Counted from the first letter of the stretch, positions 41,775-50,259 are shown. The stretch is 64,000 bases of DNA from Falsiroseomonas sp041690465 (GCF_041690465.1 NZ_JAWLHG010000004.1:186001-250000); one strand, 5' to 3'. Made by a program: numbers and translations. Notes: generated by a model from the sequence alone, not told the origin.

Positions 41775-42502
41775 CCGCGCAGCGCCTCGACCAGCCCGAG
41801 GCGCTGGCGCACGCCCGCGCGTTCCAGCACCAGGTCGCCGCTCGCGGGATCCAGGCCGCGCCTGAAGCCTTCGCTGCCCGCCTCGTTTTCCAGCCGGGCG
41901 AGGAAGCGTTCGGCCAGCCGCCGGAAGCCGCCCGTCGGCCCGCCGTGCTGCCATTCCGCCAGCCCGGCCATCAGATGGCGCGCCCAGGCGGCGGTGAGCT
42001 CGGCGGCCGAGACCTCCTCCGCATCCCAGCCTTCCTCGGTCAGCGCGGTCTGGTCCACGCCGTGGCCGGGATCCCAGCCCCGCGGAAAGCCGACCCGGGC
42101 CTCGACGCCGACTACGATCCAGTCCGGCACCGCATCTTCCGCGCAATCCTCGGGCCAGGTGATCCGCGCCTCCCCGACCTGCCCGCCATTGACCAGCACC
42201 GCCGCGGGCCAGCGGAAGGTCAGCGGCACCTCGGGCGGGCCGAAGGCGGCGAGAGCATCGGCCAGCGCCGAGGCGGCGGCGAACAGTGCCGGGCGGGCGA
42301 CGGCGAGCGGCTGCTCCGGCTCCAGCACCACTGCGGCCTCGATCCGCGCGGCGGAGCGTACCCAGGCCAGCGTCCCCGCCCCGTGCTGCGGCGCAAGAGC
42401 GACGGCACGCGTCATCGCGTCGCCCGCCTCGCGCAGCGGCACGACGGGGGTGAAGACCGATGGCAGTTCCGGCAGGCCGGTGGCGGACAGGCTCGGTGAC
42501 AC
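41771..42502 (-). CDS. Biotin/lipoate protein ligase-like protein (BPL/LplA fold)
   Basis: A 243-aa protein whose first ~170 residues resemble the LplA/BirA catalytic fold: GAGTLAWVRSAARIEAAVVL, EPEQPLAVARPALFAAASAL, FRWPAAVLVNGGQVGEARIT and EVSAAELTAAWARHLMAGLA. A C-terminal domain ends with DPASGDLVLERAGVRQRLGL. At the VNG(R)K position of true ligases the sequence is VNGGQVGEARI, so the catalytic Lys seems absent and activity is doubtful. GTG at 42502 is the likely start; an ATG at 42565 is also in frame. It heads the minus-strand formate block. Confidence 0.7.
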   Translation of the reverse strand: MSPSLSATGLPELPSVFTPVVPLREAGDAMTRAVALAPQHGAGTLAWVRSAARIEAAVVLEPEQPLAVARPALFAAASALADALAAFGPPEVPLTFRWPAAVLVNGGQVGEARITWPEDCAEDAVPDWIVVGVEARVGFPRGWDPGHGVDQTALTEEGWDAEEVSAAELTAAWARHLMAGLAEWQHGGPTGGFRRLAERFLARLENEAGSEGFRRGLDPASGDLVLERAGVRQRLGLVEALRG

Positions 42503-42612
42503 GACCCGACAAAATCCTCCCGATCCCTCGCAAGCGGGCGCGCCGGCGGATATATGCCCCCGCAATCCCTGAGCCTAGGGGTCGGGGAAGTTTCGGGGAC
42601 GCCGGGGCCGGG
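42503..42612. promoter_or_regulatory. Divergent promoter region at the head of the formate dehydrogenase block
   Basis: A 110-nt gap between oppositely transcribed genes. It holds the only A/T-rich hexamers nearby: GGATATATGCC around 42550, which can be read as a -10-like element on either strand (TATATG / CATATA). No clear -35 pair can be assigned. It is the natural place for control of both units. Confidence 0.35.
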
Positions 42613-44655
42613 ATGCGCACCACCACCTTCGTCTGCAGCTGCGAGGACACCATGCCGCTCGACGGCCGCGCCATCGCGCGCGGCTGCGCCACGGCGCCGG
42701 GGTCGGAGCTGCGCAGCGCCGAGCAGCTCTGCCAGGCCCAGCTCGACCGCTTCCTTGCCGCGCTGGCCGAGGGCGGGGCGGTCACCGTGGCCTGCACCGC
42801 CCAGGCCCCGCTGTTCCGGCAGGAGGCGGAGGCCGCCGGCTTCGCCGCCCCCCTCAGCTTCGTCAACATCCGCGAGACCGCCGGCTGGTCCGACGAGGCG
42901 AAAGCCGCCGGCCCGAAGATGGCGGCGCTGATCGCCGCGGCCGAGGTGCCGATGCCGGCGACCCCGCTGGTGCCGCTGGCGAGCCAGGGCGTGACGCTGG
43001 TGCTCGGCCGCGACGCCGTGGCGCTGGAGGCGGCGCGGAAGCTCGCCGCGACGCTCGACATCACCGTGCTGCTGACCGGGGCGGAGGAGGTGCCGCCGCT
43101 GCGCACGACCGAATTCCCCGTCGCCCGCGGTCGCGCCCGCGGTGCCACGGGCTGGCTCGGCAATTTCGAGGTGGTGGTGGATGGCTATGCGATGCCCCGC
43201 CCCTCCTCGCGCGCCGCCTATGCATGGGGGCCGGCGAAGGACGGCGCGAAGAGCCGTTGCGACGTGATCCTGGACCTCACCGGCGGCGCGGCGCTGTTCC
43301 CGACGCGTGAGCTGCGGCAGGGCTACCTGCGCGCCGACCCGGCGGACGCTGCCGCGGTGGAGCGCGCCATTGCGGCGTCACGCGAACTGGTCGGCGAATT
43401 CGACAAGCCGCGCTTCGTGACCTTCGACGCCGCGCTCTGCGCCCATTCGCGCAACCGCAGGACCGGCTGCACGCGCTGTCTCGATCTCTGCCCGACCGGT
43501 GCGATCACGCCGGGGAAGGATGCCGTCCAGATCTCCGCCGAGATCTGCGCCGGCTGCGGCGCCTGCGCGGCGGTCTGCCCGACAGGCGCGGCCAGCTACG
43601 CGCTGCCGACCGCGGAGGCGATGCTGAAGCGGCTGCGCACGCTGCTGCTCACCTATCGCGAGGCGGGTGGGGAGGCGCCGCTGCTGCTGGTTCATGACGA
43701 GCACGGCGAGGCCATGATCGAGGCGCTGTCCCGCCAGGGCGAGGGCCTGCCCGCCCGCGTGCTGCCGCTGCGCGTCAACGAGGTGTCGTCGCTCGATCTC
43801 GGCCTGCTGCTGAGCGCCTTCGCCTGGGGCGCCGCGCAGGTCCGGCTCCTGCTGAAGGGCCGGCGCGCGCATGGCACGGAGGGCGTGTTCCGGAACCTCG
43901 ACTACGTGCGGCATGTGCTGGACGGCCTCGGCGTGCCCGACCACGGCGCGCCGCGCGCCGCCGCTATCGAGACCGACGATCCCTTCTCCCTCGGCGAGGC
44001 GCTGCGTGCGGTACCGCGCCGCGGCCTGCCCTTCCCGCCCTCCACGCATCTGGCACTCGGTGCCTCGCGGGAGATCCTGCGCCAGGCCGCGCGCGCGCTG
44101 GCCGAGGGCGCCGGCAAGCGTGGCGGCGAGATCGCGATGCCGGCGCTGGCGCCGTTCGGCGAGGCGCGGGTGGAGGTCGGCGGCTGCACGCTCTGCGTCG
44201 CCTGCACCAGCGTCTGCCCGACCGGCGCCTTCAGCGCCAACCCGGAGACGCCGCAGCTGCGGTTCCTGGAGGATGCCTGCGTGCAATGCGGCCTCTGCGC
44301 CGTGACCTGCCCGGAGAAGGTCATCACCCTGGTCCCGCGGCTGAACCTCGCGCCGGATGCCGCGCAGATCCGGGTGGTGAAGGAGGAGGAGCCGTTCTGC
44401 TGCGAGCGCTGCGCCAGGCCCTTCGGCGTGAAGAGCCAGATCGAGGCGGTGATGCGGAAGCTCACCGGCGTGAAGCACTGGATGTTCGCCGATCCCGCGC
44501 GCCTGCGCGTGCTGCGCCTCTGCGAGGCGTGCCGCGTGTTCGAAGCGACGGAAAGCGCACTCGACCCCTATGTCGGCCCGGCCCGGCCCGTGGCGAAGAC
44601 CACCGAGGACTGGCTGCGCGAGGCAGAGCGGGCGAAGCGGGTGAAAGAAGACTAG
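42613..44655 (+). CDS. Multi-[4Fe-4S] ferredoxin-like protein, formate dehydrogenase-associated
   Basis: A 680-aa soluble protein. The N-terminal third has cysteines (FVCSCEDTMPLDGRAIARGC) and a nucleotide-fold-like region. Four ferredoxin Cys groups follow: GCTRCLDLCPTG, CAGCGACAAVCPTG, CTLCVACTSVCPTG, and CVQCGLCAVTCP. The C-terminal CCERCARPFG and LRLCEACRVF could hold a further metal. No signal peptide or membrane helix, so it is cytoplasmic. Such proteins occur beside formate dehydrogenase genes; they may pass electrons or serve in cofactor maturation. A hairpin follows its stop. Confidence 0.82.
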   Translation: MRTTTFVCSCEDTMPLDGRAIARGCATAPGSELRSAEQLCQAQLDRFLAALAEGGAVTVACTAQAPLFRQEAEAAGFAAPLSFVNIRETAGWSDEAKAAGPKMAALIAAAEVPMPATPLVPLASQGVTLVLGRDAVALEAARKLAATLDITVLLTGAEEVPPLRTTEFPVARGRARGATGWLGNFEVVVDGYAMPRPSSRAAYAWGPAKDGAKSRCDVILDLTGGAALFPTRELRQGYLRADPADAAAVERAIAASRELVGEFDKPRFVTFDAALCAHSRNRRTGCTRCLDLCPTGAITPGKDAVQISAEICAGCGACAAVCPTGAASYALPTAEAMLKRLRTLLLTYREAGGEAPLLLVHDEHGEAMIEALSRQGEGLPARVLPLRVNEVSSLDLGLLLSAFAWGAAQVRLLLKGRRAHGTEGVFRNLDYVRHVLDGLGVPDHGAPRAAAIETDDPFSLGEALRAVPRRGLPFPPSTHLALGASREILRQAARALAEGAGKRGGEIAMPALAPFGEARVEVGGCTLCVACTSVCPTGAFSANPETPQLRFLEDACVQCGLCAVTCPEKVITLVPRLNLAPDAAQIRVVKEEEPFCCERCARPFGVKSQIEAVMRKLTGVKHWMFADPARLRVLRLCEACRVFEATESALDPYVGPARPVAKTTEDWLREAERAKRVKED

Positions 44656-44656
44656 G

Positions 44657-44680
44657 TCCGGCGCTGGCCGTCAGGCCGGA
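44657..44680. terminator. Hairpin between convergent genes
   Basis: TCCGGC at 44657-44662 pairs with GCCGGA at 44675-44680, directly after the ferredoxin-like gene stop and overlapping the last codons of the convergent DUF3750 gene. Short stem and 12-nt loop make it a weak terminator candidate. Confidence 0.35.
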
Positions 44681-45426
44681 TCCGCGCTTGGCAGGCCCAG
44701 GCGGCCGAGCCCCGGCAGCTTGATCGCGGGCCGGCGAATGTCGAAGCCGGCGACGGCGCCGAGGATGTTGACCTCGATCCCCTCGACCCAGCCGATCGTC
44801 AGGCCGGCATAGCCACCGAGCGTGAGGCGCAGGCCGGAGCCGGAGGCCGTGCGGCGGATCCAGCGGCCGTCGTACGGGAAATCCTTGCCGATCGCGGTGG
44901 GCGGCAAGGTGACCTCGACCTCCGGCACGGCGTCCAGCACGGCAGCGACGAAGGTGTTCGAGTTCGGCCCCGGCCAGGCGCGGTAGTGGCCACGCTCGCG
45001 CCAGGTATAGGCCTCGATGGCCGCCTGCATGCGCGGGATCAGGGCCGCGGCAGCTTCGTCATCCGCGGCGAAGATCACCTCCGGATGGCGCCCGAACCAG
45101 CGGCCATCGGGCTCGAAGCCGTTGACGCGGATCGGCGCGCCCCAGGCGGTGTAGTCGTAGCGGGTGTAGGCGGTCGCGCCCTCGGGCTTCAGGACGATCC
45201 AGCTGTGGACGGCGAAGATGCCGCGCCAGCGAACCGTGGGCGCCGCAAAGACCCTGACCACCGCGGCCCGGTGCTCGGCGGCCGGCGGCAGGTGGCCGAC
45301 GCTGGAGCGATCCGCACTCCACCAGTCCCGGCCGATACCGGTGTATTGGTGCAGCACGGCGGAGAGGCTGAGTGGGAACAGATAGAGCAGCGTGAACAGG
45401 AACAGCGGCAGGTTGGGGCGCATCAT
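44671..45426 (-). CDS. DUF3750-like protein
   Basis: 251 aa. One N-terminal hydrophobic segment (LFLFTLLYLFPLSLSAVLH) anchors or exports it. The remainder carries the DUF3750 pattern: VVRVFAAPTVRWRGIFAVHS, WIVLKPEGATAYTRYDYTAW, GHYRAWPGPNSNTFVAAVLD and LPPTAIGKDFPYDG. The HSW and NSNTF segments, with a His and an Asn, recall thiol-hydrolase-like folds, but no activity is known. Two adjacent ATG codons (45426, 45423) serve as start. Confidence 0.8.
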   Translation of the reverse strand: MMRPNLPLFLFTLLYLFPLSLSAVLHQYTGIGRDWWSADRSSVGHLPPAAEHRAAVVRVFAAPTVRWRGIFAVHSWIVLKPEGATAYTRYDYTAWGAPIRVNGFEPDGRWFGRHPEVIFAADDEAAAALIPRMQAAIEAYTWRERGHYRAWPGPNSNTFVAAVLDAVPEVEVTLPPTAIGKDFPYDGRWIRRTASGSGLRLTLGGYAGLTIGWVEGIEVNILGAVAGFDIRRPAIKLPGLGRLGLPSADPA

Positions 45427-45523
45427 GGGTCTGCGGGATGTTTGTTCCCGGCGCGATCTCCGCAACCCGGATTCGGCTTCAAGCGCCACAGGCCTGACGC
45501 GAGGGCCTCGGCGCTCCGGCCAC

Positions 45524-45997
45524 TCACCATCCCTTGCGGACCATCATCCAACTCGCCGCGACCAGGGGGATGGTGGCGACCAGGCCCCACAGGATCCATA
45601 GCCGGCCGAGGCGCCAGTAGGCGTCCGGGATCGGCGCGCCCCTGGCGAAGGCACGCGCCATTCGCGCCTGCCGGACCTGGATCGGCACCAGGAGGAACAG
45701 CCAGATCAGCCCGGCGATGACGAACATGATCTCGGACCAGACGATCCAGTCATCGCGCAGCACATCCATGCCGGCGACCCAGGCGGCGCCATAGCCGCCG
45801 ACCACGAGCAGGACGATGCCCCAGAAGGTGAAGAACCAGTCGGTGATGGTCACCAGCCGCTGGGCGAAGGCGATGACCACCGGGTCCCGCGTTCCGTCGG
45901 CATAGAGCTTCCAGATCGAGGTCACGGTGACGTTGCCGACGAGCAGAACGACGCCGAGGATATGGAGCAGCTTCAGCGCGTCGTAGGTCATCGGCAT
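45524..45997 (-). CDS. DUF2269-family membrane protein
   Basis: A 157-aa integral membrane protein with four helices: LKLLHILGVVLLVGNVTVTS, WFFTFWGIVLLVVGGYGAAW, IMFVIAGLIWLFLLVPIQVR and LWILWGLVATIPLVAASWMM. The HILGVVLLVGN opening with a conserved His, and RMARAFARGAPIPDAYWR before the last helix, fit DUF2269. Function unknown. It lies downstream of rpsD on the same strand but 131 nt away. Confidence 0.75.
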   Translation of the reverse strand: MPMTYDALKLLHILGVVLLVGNVTVTSIWKLYADGTRDPVVIAFAQRLVTITDWFFTFWGIVLLVVGGYGAAWVAGMDVLRDDWIVWSEIMFVIAGLIWLFLLVPIQVRQARMARAFARGAPIPDAYWRLGRLWILWGLVATIPLVAASWMMVRKGW

Positions 45998-46128
45998 CGC
46001 TGCGCCGTGCCTCCCTTTTCACCACCCGACAGGCGTTGGGGGAGGATGCGAGAGGGATACCGTGAGGGGGGTGGCTCGCCCGCCCGAGTGTTCGGGAGGA
46101 GAGAGTGTTCCCCTCTCCTCCGTCAACC

Positions 46129-46746
46129 TCAGCGCGAGTAGAACTCGACCACCAGGTTCGGCTCCATCTGCACGGGATAGGGCACGTCGGAAAGCTTGGG
46201 CGCACGCAGCATGCGGCCGCGCATGGCGCGGTGGTCCACCTCGATATACTCGGGGACGTCGCGCTCGCCGGACTGCGCGGCATCGAGCAGCGCCGTCATC
46301 TGCTTCGACTTCTCCTTCACCTCGATAACGTCGGTGTCCTTGACGAGGTAGGAGGGGATGTTCAGACGCTTGCCGTTCACCGTGACATGGCCGTGGTTGA
46401 CGAACTGCCGCGCCGCGAAGGGTGTGACCGCCAGCTTCATGCGGTACACGACGGTGTCCAACCGGCGCTCCAGCAGCTCGATCAGATTCTCGGAGGTGTC
46501 GCCCTTCCGGCGGACGGCTTCCTCGTAATACTTGCGGAACTGCTTCTCGCCGATGTTGCCGTAGTAGCCCTTGAGCTTCTGCTTGGCCATCAGCTGCACG
46601 CCGAAGTCGGTCGGCTTCTGCTTGCGGCGCTGGCCGTGCTGGCCGGGGCCGTATTCGCGCTTGGCGACGGGGGACTTGGCACGGCCCCAAAGGTTCACGC
46701 CAAGGCGGCGATTGATCTTGTACTTGGATTCAGCGCGCTTGGTCAT
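46129..46746 (-). CDS. rpsD: 30S ribosomal protein S4
   Basis: 205 aa, binds 16S rRNA and nucleates the small-subunit body. Typical: ESKYKINRRLGVNLWGRAKS, GPGQHGQRRKQKPTDFGVQL, KGYYGNIGEKQFRKYYEEA, the S4 RNA-binding domain RRLDTVVYRMKLAVTPFAAR to VNHGHVTVNGKRLNIPSYLV, and the end NLVVEFYSR. Monocistronic here, with its own promoter about 150 nt upstream, as in other alphaproteobacteria where rpsD lies outside the main ribosomal operons. Confidence 0.98.
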   Translation of the reverse strand: MTKRAESKYKINRRLGVNLWGRAKSPVAKREYGPGQHGQRRKQKPTDFGVQLMAKQKLKGYYGNIGEKQFRKYYEEAVRRKGDTSENLIELLERRLDTVVYRMKLAVTPFAARQFVNHGHVTVNGKRLNIPSYLVKDTDVIEVKEKSKQMTALLDAAQSGERDVPEYIEVDHRAMRGRMLRAPKLSDVPYPVQMEPNLVVEFYSR

Positions 46747-46891
46747 GCGGCTCTCTGCCGGGCCTCTCGGCCTCGGTCCTTCTTCGATGGGCGCTGAAGC
46801 ACCCTGGTTGTCCCGGTAGTCCCGAAGGCCCTGGGGCCGAAGGGCGGGCGCAAGGGATCACCCCTTGTCCGCGTTCCCGGAAGGAGGTGGG

Positions 46892-46921
46892 GCTATAGGC
46901 GGCCGGGCGGCGACTTGTCAA
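46892..46921 (-). promoter_or_regulatory. Sigma70-type promoter of rpsD
   Basis: Read on the minus strand: TTGACA (46921-46916), 18-nt spacer, TATAGC (46897-46892). It is the best consensus match in the window and leaves a GC-rich 5' leader of roughly 140 nt before the rpsD ATG, room for autoregulation by S4. Confidence 0.7.
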
Positions 46922-46950
46922 ACCGCGATCCGCTCGCCTACTGCCGCGCC

Positions 46951-47160
46951 ATGATCACGCGCGAAGAGATCCTTGTCCTCGGCCTGACGGCCGGGGTCGT
47001 CGGAAGCCTGGTCGGCGGACTGATGCTCGGCATCGGGCTCGGCCTGGTGATCGGCGGGCAGCATCTGGGCTGGCTGCTGGTGCTGCCCGCCGCGCCGGTT
47101 GCGGGGATGCTCGGCTACCTGCTCGCGCGCAAGCTGGCGAAGCGCCTCACTCCACCCTGA
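46951..47160 (+). CDS. Small two-helix membrane protein
   Basis: 69 aa: MITREEILVLGLTAGVVGSL, then a Gly-rich helix pair (VGGLMLGIGLGLVIGG, LGWLLVLPAAPVAGMLGYLL) and a basic tail (ARKLAKRLTPP). ATG 46951 is preferred over an upstream TTG at 46915, which lies inside the rpsD promoter. Its last 14 nt overlap the 3' end of the convergent TctC gene. Function unknown. Confidence 0.6.
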   Translation: MITREEILVLGLTAGVVGSLVGGLMLGIGLGLVIGGQHLGWLLVLPAAPVAGMLGYLLARKLAKRLTPP

Positions 47161-48121
47161 TCCCGGCGGTCGCGATCAGGCGGCGCTTGTACTCGAAGTC
47201 CTCGCGCAGGAAGGCGGCCGTCGCCTCCGGCGTGCGGACATGCACGGTGTAGCCCGAGGTCAGCAGGTGGCGGTCGCGCACGCTCGGCTGCTGCATCGCC
47301 GCGGCCAGCGCCGCGTGCAGCTGCGAAAGCAGCTCGGGCGGCGTCCCGGCGGGGGCGAAGGCGCCGAACCAGGTGCGCGGGTCGATCTCGGGGTAGCCGG
47401 CCTCGATCAGAGTCGGCACCTGCGTCAGCGCCTCGAAGCGCGTCGGCTTGCCGACCGCGAGCGCCTTCAGCGTCCCGGCTTCGATGTGCCTGGCGCCGGA
47501 GGCGATGCCGGCCAGCGTCATCTGCACCTCGCCTGCCAAGGTCGCCATCACCGCCGGCGTCAGGCCGCGATAGGGCACATGCACCATCTCGATCTTCTCG
47601 CGCGCCATCAGCGCGGCGAAGGCGAGGTGCGGCTGGCTGGCATTGCCGTAGGAGCCGAAGTTGAACCGCCCCGGCGCGGCGCGCGCCGCCGCCACCAGCT
47701 CCGCCAGCGTTCCGGCGCCGACCGAGGGATGCACCAGCACCATCTGGTGCACATCCACCAGGTGGCTGAGCGGTGCCAGGTCACGCATCGGGTCGTGGGG
47801 CATGCCGCGGATCAGGTGCGGGTTGGAGGTGATGGAGTTGTCCGCGGTGATCAGCAGCGTGTGTCCATCCGGTGCCGCCTTCGCCACGATGTCCACGCCC
47901 GGCACGGTGGAGCCACCAGGCCGGTTGTCCACCACCACCGGCTGGCCCCACGCGGCCTGCAGCCGGTCGGCCAGTGCGCGCGCCAGCGCATCGAGCCCGC
48001 CGCCCGGCGGGAACGGCACGACGATGCGCACCTGGCGCGTCGGGAAGGCGCTGCCCTGCGCCCGCGCGATGGCGGGCATGACGAGGGCGGCGGCAAGCAG
48101 CGAACGGCGGGCGAGGCGCAT
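47147..48121 (-). CDS. TctC/Bug-family periplasmic solute receptor
   Basis: A 324-aa receptor with signal peptide (LLAAALVMPAIARAQ) and family motifs: PTRQVRIVVPFPPGGGLDAL, GQPVVVDNRPGGSTVPGVD, KAAPDGHTLLITADNS, FNFGSYGNASQPHLAFAALM and HVPYRGLTPAVMATLAGEVQ. No TctA/TctB genes are adjacent. It is last of trmJ-hydrolase-tctC, starting 2 nt after the hydrolase stop. Confidence 0.92.
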   Translation of the reverse strand: MRLARRSLLAAALVMPAIARAQGSAFPTRQVRIVVPFPPGGGLDALARALADRLQAAWGQPVVVDNRPGGSTVPGVDIVAKAAPDGHTLLITADNSITSNPHLIRGMPHDPMRDLAPLSHLVDVHQMVLVHPSVGAGTLAELVAAARAAPGRFNFGSYGNASQPHLAFAALMAREKIEMVHVPYRGLTPAVMATLAGEVQMTLAGIASGARHIEAGTLKALAVGKPTRFEALTQVPTLIEAGYPEIDPRTWFGAFAPAGTPPELLSQLHAALAAAMQQPSVRDRHLLTSGYTVHVRTPEATAAFLREDFEYKRRLIATAGIRVE

Positions 48122-48123
48122 GG

Positions 48124-48987
48124 TCAGCTCCGGAAGAAATGCGACCGCAGCAATTCCACGGTTTGCGCCGGCGCTTCAAGCTCCGGCAGGTGGCCGACGC
48201 CGGCCGGCGAGGCGAAGCGCGCGCCCGGAATGGCCTCGGCGATCACGCGGCCGACCGTCTCCGGCGGGTTCACCTGGTCGTCGGCGCCGGTGATGGCGAG
48301 CGTCGGGCAGGAGATGTGCGGCGCGAAATCCGTCACGACATCCACCCCGTCGGTGCAGCGCGCCGCCTGCATCAGCCCGCGCGGATGCGTCGCCGCGACG
48401 ACATGGCGCACCATCGCCAGCACTTCGGGCGATGCATCGGGCGAGACCAGCTTTTCGGAGCGCGTGCGCGCCAGCGCGACGCCGCCCTGCGCGACGGAAG
48501 CCTCGCGCATCGCCAGCATCTGCGCGCGCCCTTCCGTGCCCTTCCAGCGCTGGCCGCGCGAGGTGCCCATCAGTGCCAGCCTGGCAACGCGCGCCGGATG
48601 CCGTGCCGCCATGCAGGCGCCGAGCATCGAGCCGAAGGACGAGCCGGCGATGCAGACCTTCCCCTCCACGCCGAGCGCATCGAGCAATGCGAGTGCGGCC
48701 GCGACATAATCCTCGGGCGCCGGCGCCTCACTGCGGAAATTGTCGGAGAGGAAATAGCCCGGCGCATTCCACGCGATCACCCGCGCCTGCTGCGACAGCG
48801 CCGCCAGCGTGAAGCGCCACCCCATGGAATTGGCGCCGATGCCGTGCAGGCAGAAAACCGTCTGCGTCCCCTCCCCCGCTTCCATGTAGGACATGCGCGG
48901 GCCTTCCAGGCCGAGCGCGGCGGCATCCACCTCCACGAAGCGGGGATCGGGCAGCGGCGGAACCGGCGTGCCATCCGGATGGATCAT
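48124..48987 (-). CDS. Alpha/beta hydrolase
   Basis: A 287-aa alpha/beta-hydrolase-fold enzyme. Oxyanion region TVFCLHGIGANSMGWRF; nucleophile elbow CIAGSSFGSMLG (Ser in GSSFG); late acid in LAITGADDQVNPPETV and catalytic His in GVGHLPELEAP. The triad is therefore complete. Its ATG overlaps the trmJ stop (ATGA). Substrate unknown; the co-transcribed receptor may bind an ester or acid that the hydrolase acts on, which is inference. Confidence 0.88.
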   Translation of the reverse strand: MIHPDGTPVPPLPDPRFVEVDAAALGLEGPRMSYMEAGEGTQTVFCLHGIGANSMGWRFTLAALSQQARVIAWNAPGYFLSDNFRSEAPAPEDYVAAALALLDALGVEGKVCIAGSSFGSMLGACMAARHPARVARLALMGTSRGQRWKGTEGRAQMLAMREASVAQGGVALARTRSEKLVSPDASPEVLAMVRHVVAATHPRGLMQAARCTDGVDVVTDFAPHISCPTLAITGADDQVNPPETVGRVIAEAIPGARFASPAGVGHLPELEAPAQTVELLRSHFFRS

Positions 48988-49811
48988 GTCTTGTCCTCCC
49001 AGGGCGGATCGGGCGTGTCGCCGGCGAAGCGGCCGCGCACCATGCGGCCGCGCGCGAGTTCCGTCACCACGCCATGCAGCGTGCGCAATTCCTGTTCGGT
49101 GACTTCGCCGCGCTCGAACCAGTGGCGCAGGTTGCGCACCATGCCCGGGCGCTTCGGCGGGTTGTGCAGGAAGCCGGCCGCGTCGAGCTCGGCGATGAGC
49201 CGATCGAGGAAGTTCTCGAGCTCCGCCTTCGTCGCAATGCGCGTCTCGTGCGTCTGCAGCTGGCGCGGCGGCGTGCGCTCCGCCTGCATCCACCATTCAT
49301 AGGCGAGGATCATCACCGCCTGGGCGAGGTTGAGCGAGTTGTGCTGCGGGTTCAGCGGGTAGCGCACCAGCGTGTCGCAATGCGCCAGGTCGTCGGCTTC
49401 GAGCCCCGCGCGCTCCGGGCCGAACAGCACGGCCAGGCGCAGGCCGCGGCCGTTGATCTCGCGGAAATCCTCCGCGGCGGCACGCGCGTCGCGCATCGGG
49501 ATCACTACATGACGCGGGCGCGGGCAGGTGCCGAAGACGCGGTGGCAATCGGCGACCGCGGTGCGGATATCGGGAAAGAGCTGCGCCTGATCGAGGATCG
49601 CATCGGCGCCGGAGGCCGCAGCATAGGCGTTGGGCTGCGGCCAGCCATCGCGCGGTGCGACGATGCGCAGATGGAACAGGCCGCCATTGGCCATGGCGCG
49701 CGCCGCGGTGCCGATGTTCGCCGCCATCTGCGGGCGGACCAGCACGACGATGGGTGATTCGCCGGGCGGTGGCGTGAGCGGCGCGCCCCCTTCCCCACGG
49801 CCGCCGGTCAT
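48984..49811 (-). CDS. trmJ: tRNA (cytidine/uridine-32-2'-O-)-methyltransferase, TrmJ type
   Basis: A 275-aa SPOUT methyltransferase. Motif 1 IVVLVRPQMAANIGTAARAM; motif 2 RLAVLFGPERAGLEADDLAH; motif 3 NPQHNSLNLAQAVMILAYEW. The extra C-terminal region (RIATKAELENFLDRLIAELD, RNLRHWFERGEVTEQELRTL) separates TrmJ from TrmH/TrmL. It modifies the anticodon loop position 32. First gene of a coupled three-gene unit. Confidence 0.9.
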   Translation of the reverse strand: MTGGRGEGGAPLTPPPGESPIVVLVRPQMAANIGTAARAMANGGLFHLRIVAPRDGWPQPNAYAAASGADAILDQAQLFPDIRTAVADCHRVFGTCPRPRHVVIPMRDARAAAEDFREINGRGLRLAVLFGPERAGLEADDLAHCDTLVRYPLNPQHNSLNLAQAVMILAYEWWMQAERTPPRQLQTHETRIATKAELENFLDRLIAELDAAGFLHNPPKRPGMVRNLRHWFERGEVTEQELRTLHGVVTELARGRMVRGRFAGDTPDPPWEDKT

Positions 49812-49821
49812 GGAACTGGCG

Positions 49822-50178
49822 TCATTGCGACGCGGTGCGGGCGAGGAAGGCGCGAAGCTGCGCGATCTCGGCCTCCTGCGTGCGGATGACGTCCTCGGCG
49901 AGCTTCCTGATCTCCGCATCGCGGCCGTGGCGCAGCGCAACGTGCACCATGTCGATGGCGCCCTGGTGGTGCGGGATCATCGCGGCGGCAAAGTCGCGAT
50001 CGGCATCGCCGGTGAACTGCACGGCCATCTCGCGATGCATGCGCTCATTAATCGCGCGGTATTCGCGCGTGCTGGCGGGTTCGGCCGCGGCGGCCGGGGC
50101 GTGGTGGCCGGCATGCTAGGCGGAAGCGGGCACGGCGACGGTCAGGGCGAGCAGGGCGGCGAGGGCGAGGCGGGTCAT
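49822..50178 (-). pseudogene. DUF305-family exported protein, interrupted by an amber codon
   Basis: ATG at 50178 begins a clean signal peptide, MTRLALAALLALTVAVPASA, then TAG (50118-50116). The same frame then continues HAGHHAPAAAAEPASTREYR and the DUF305 core AAMIPHHQGAIDMVHVALRH to the stop at 49822. TAG stands exactly at the first residue after the predicted cleavage site, where CAG (Gln) is the likely original codon. No other frameshift is visible. Without readthrough the His-rich core (72 aa from an internal ATG at 50040) would stay in the cytoplasm. It could be a pseudogene or a sequencing/assembly error. Confidence 0.8.
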
Positions 50179-50259
50179 GACGGATTCTCCGGAGGATGGG
50201 CCGGAGCTTGTGTGAAAGCTTCCCATGGAGGGAAGGCAAGCGGCCAGGTGCCCGTCCCG

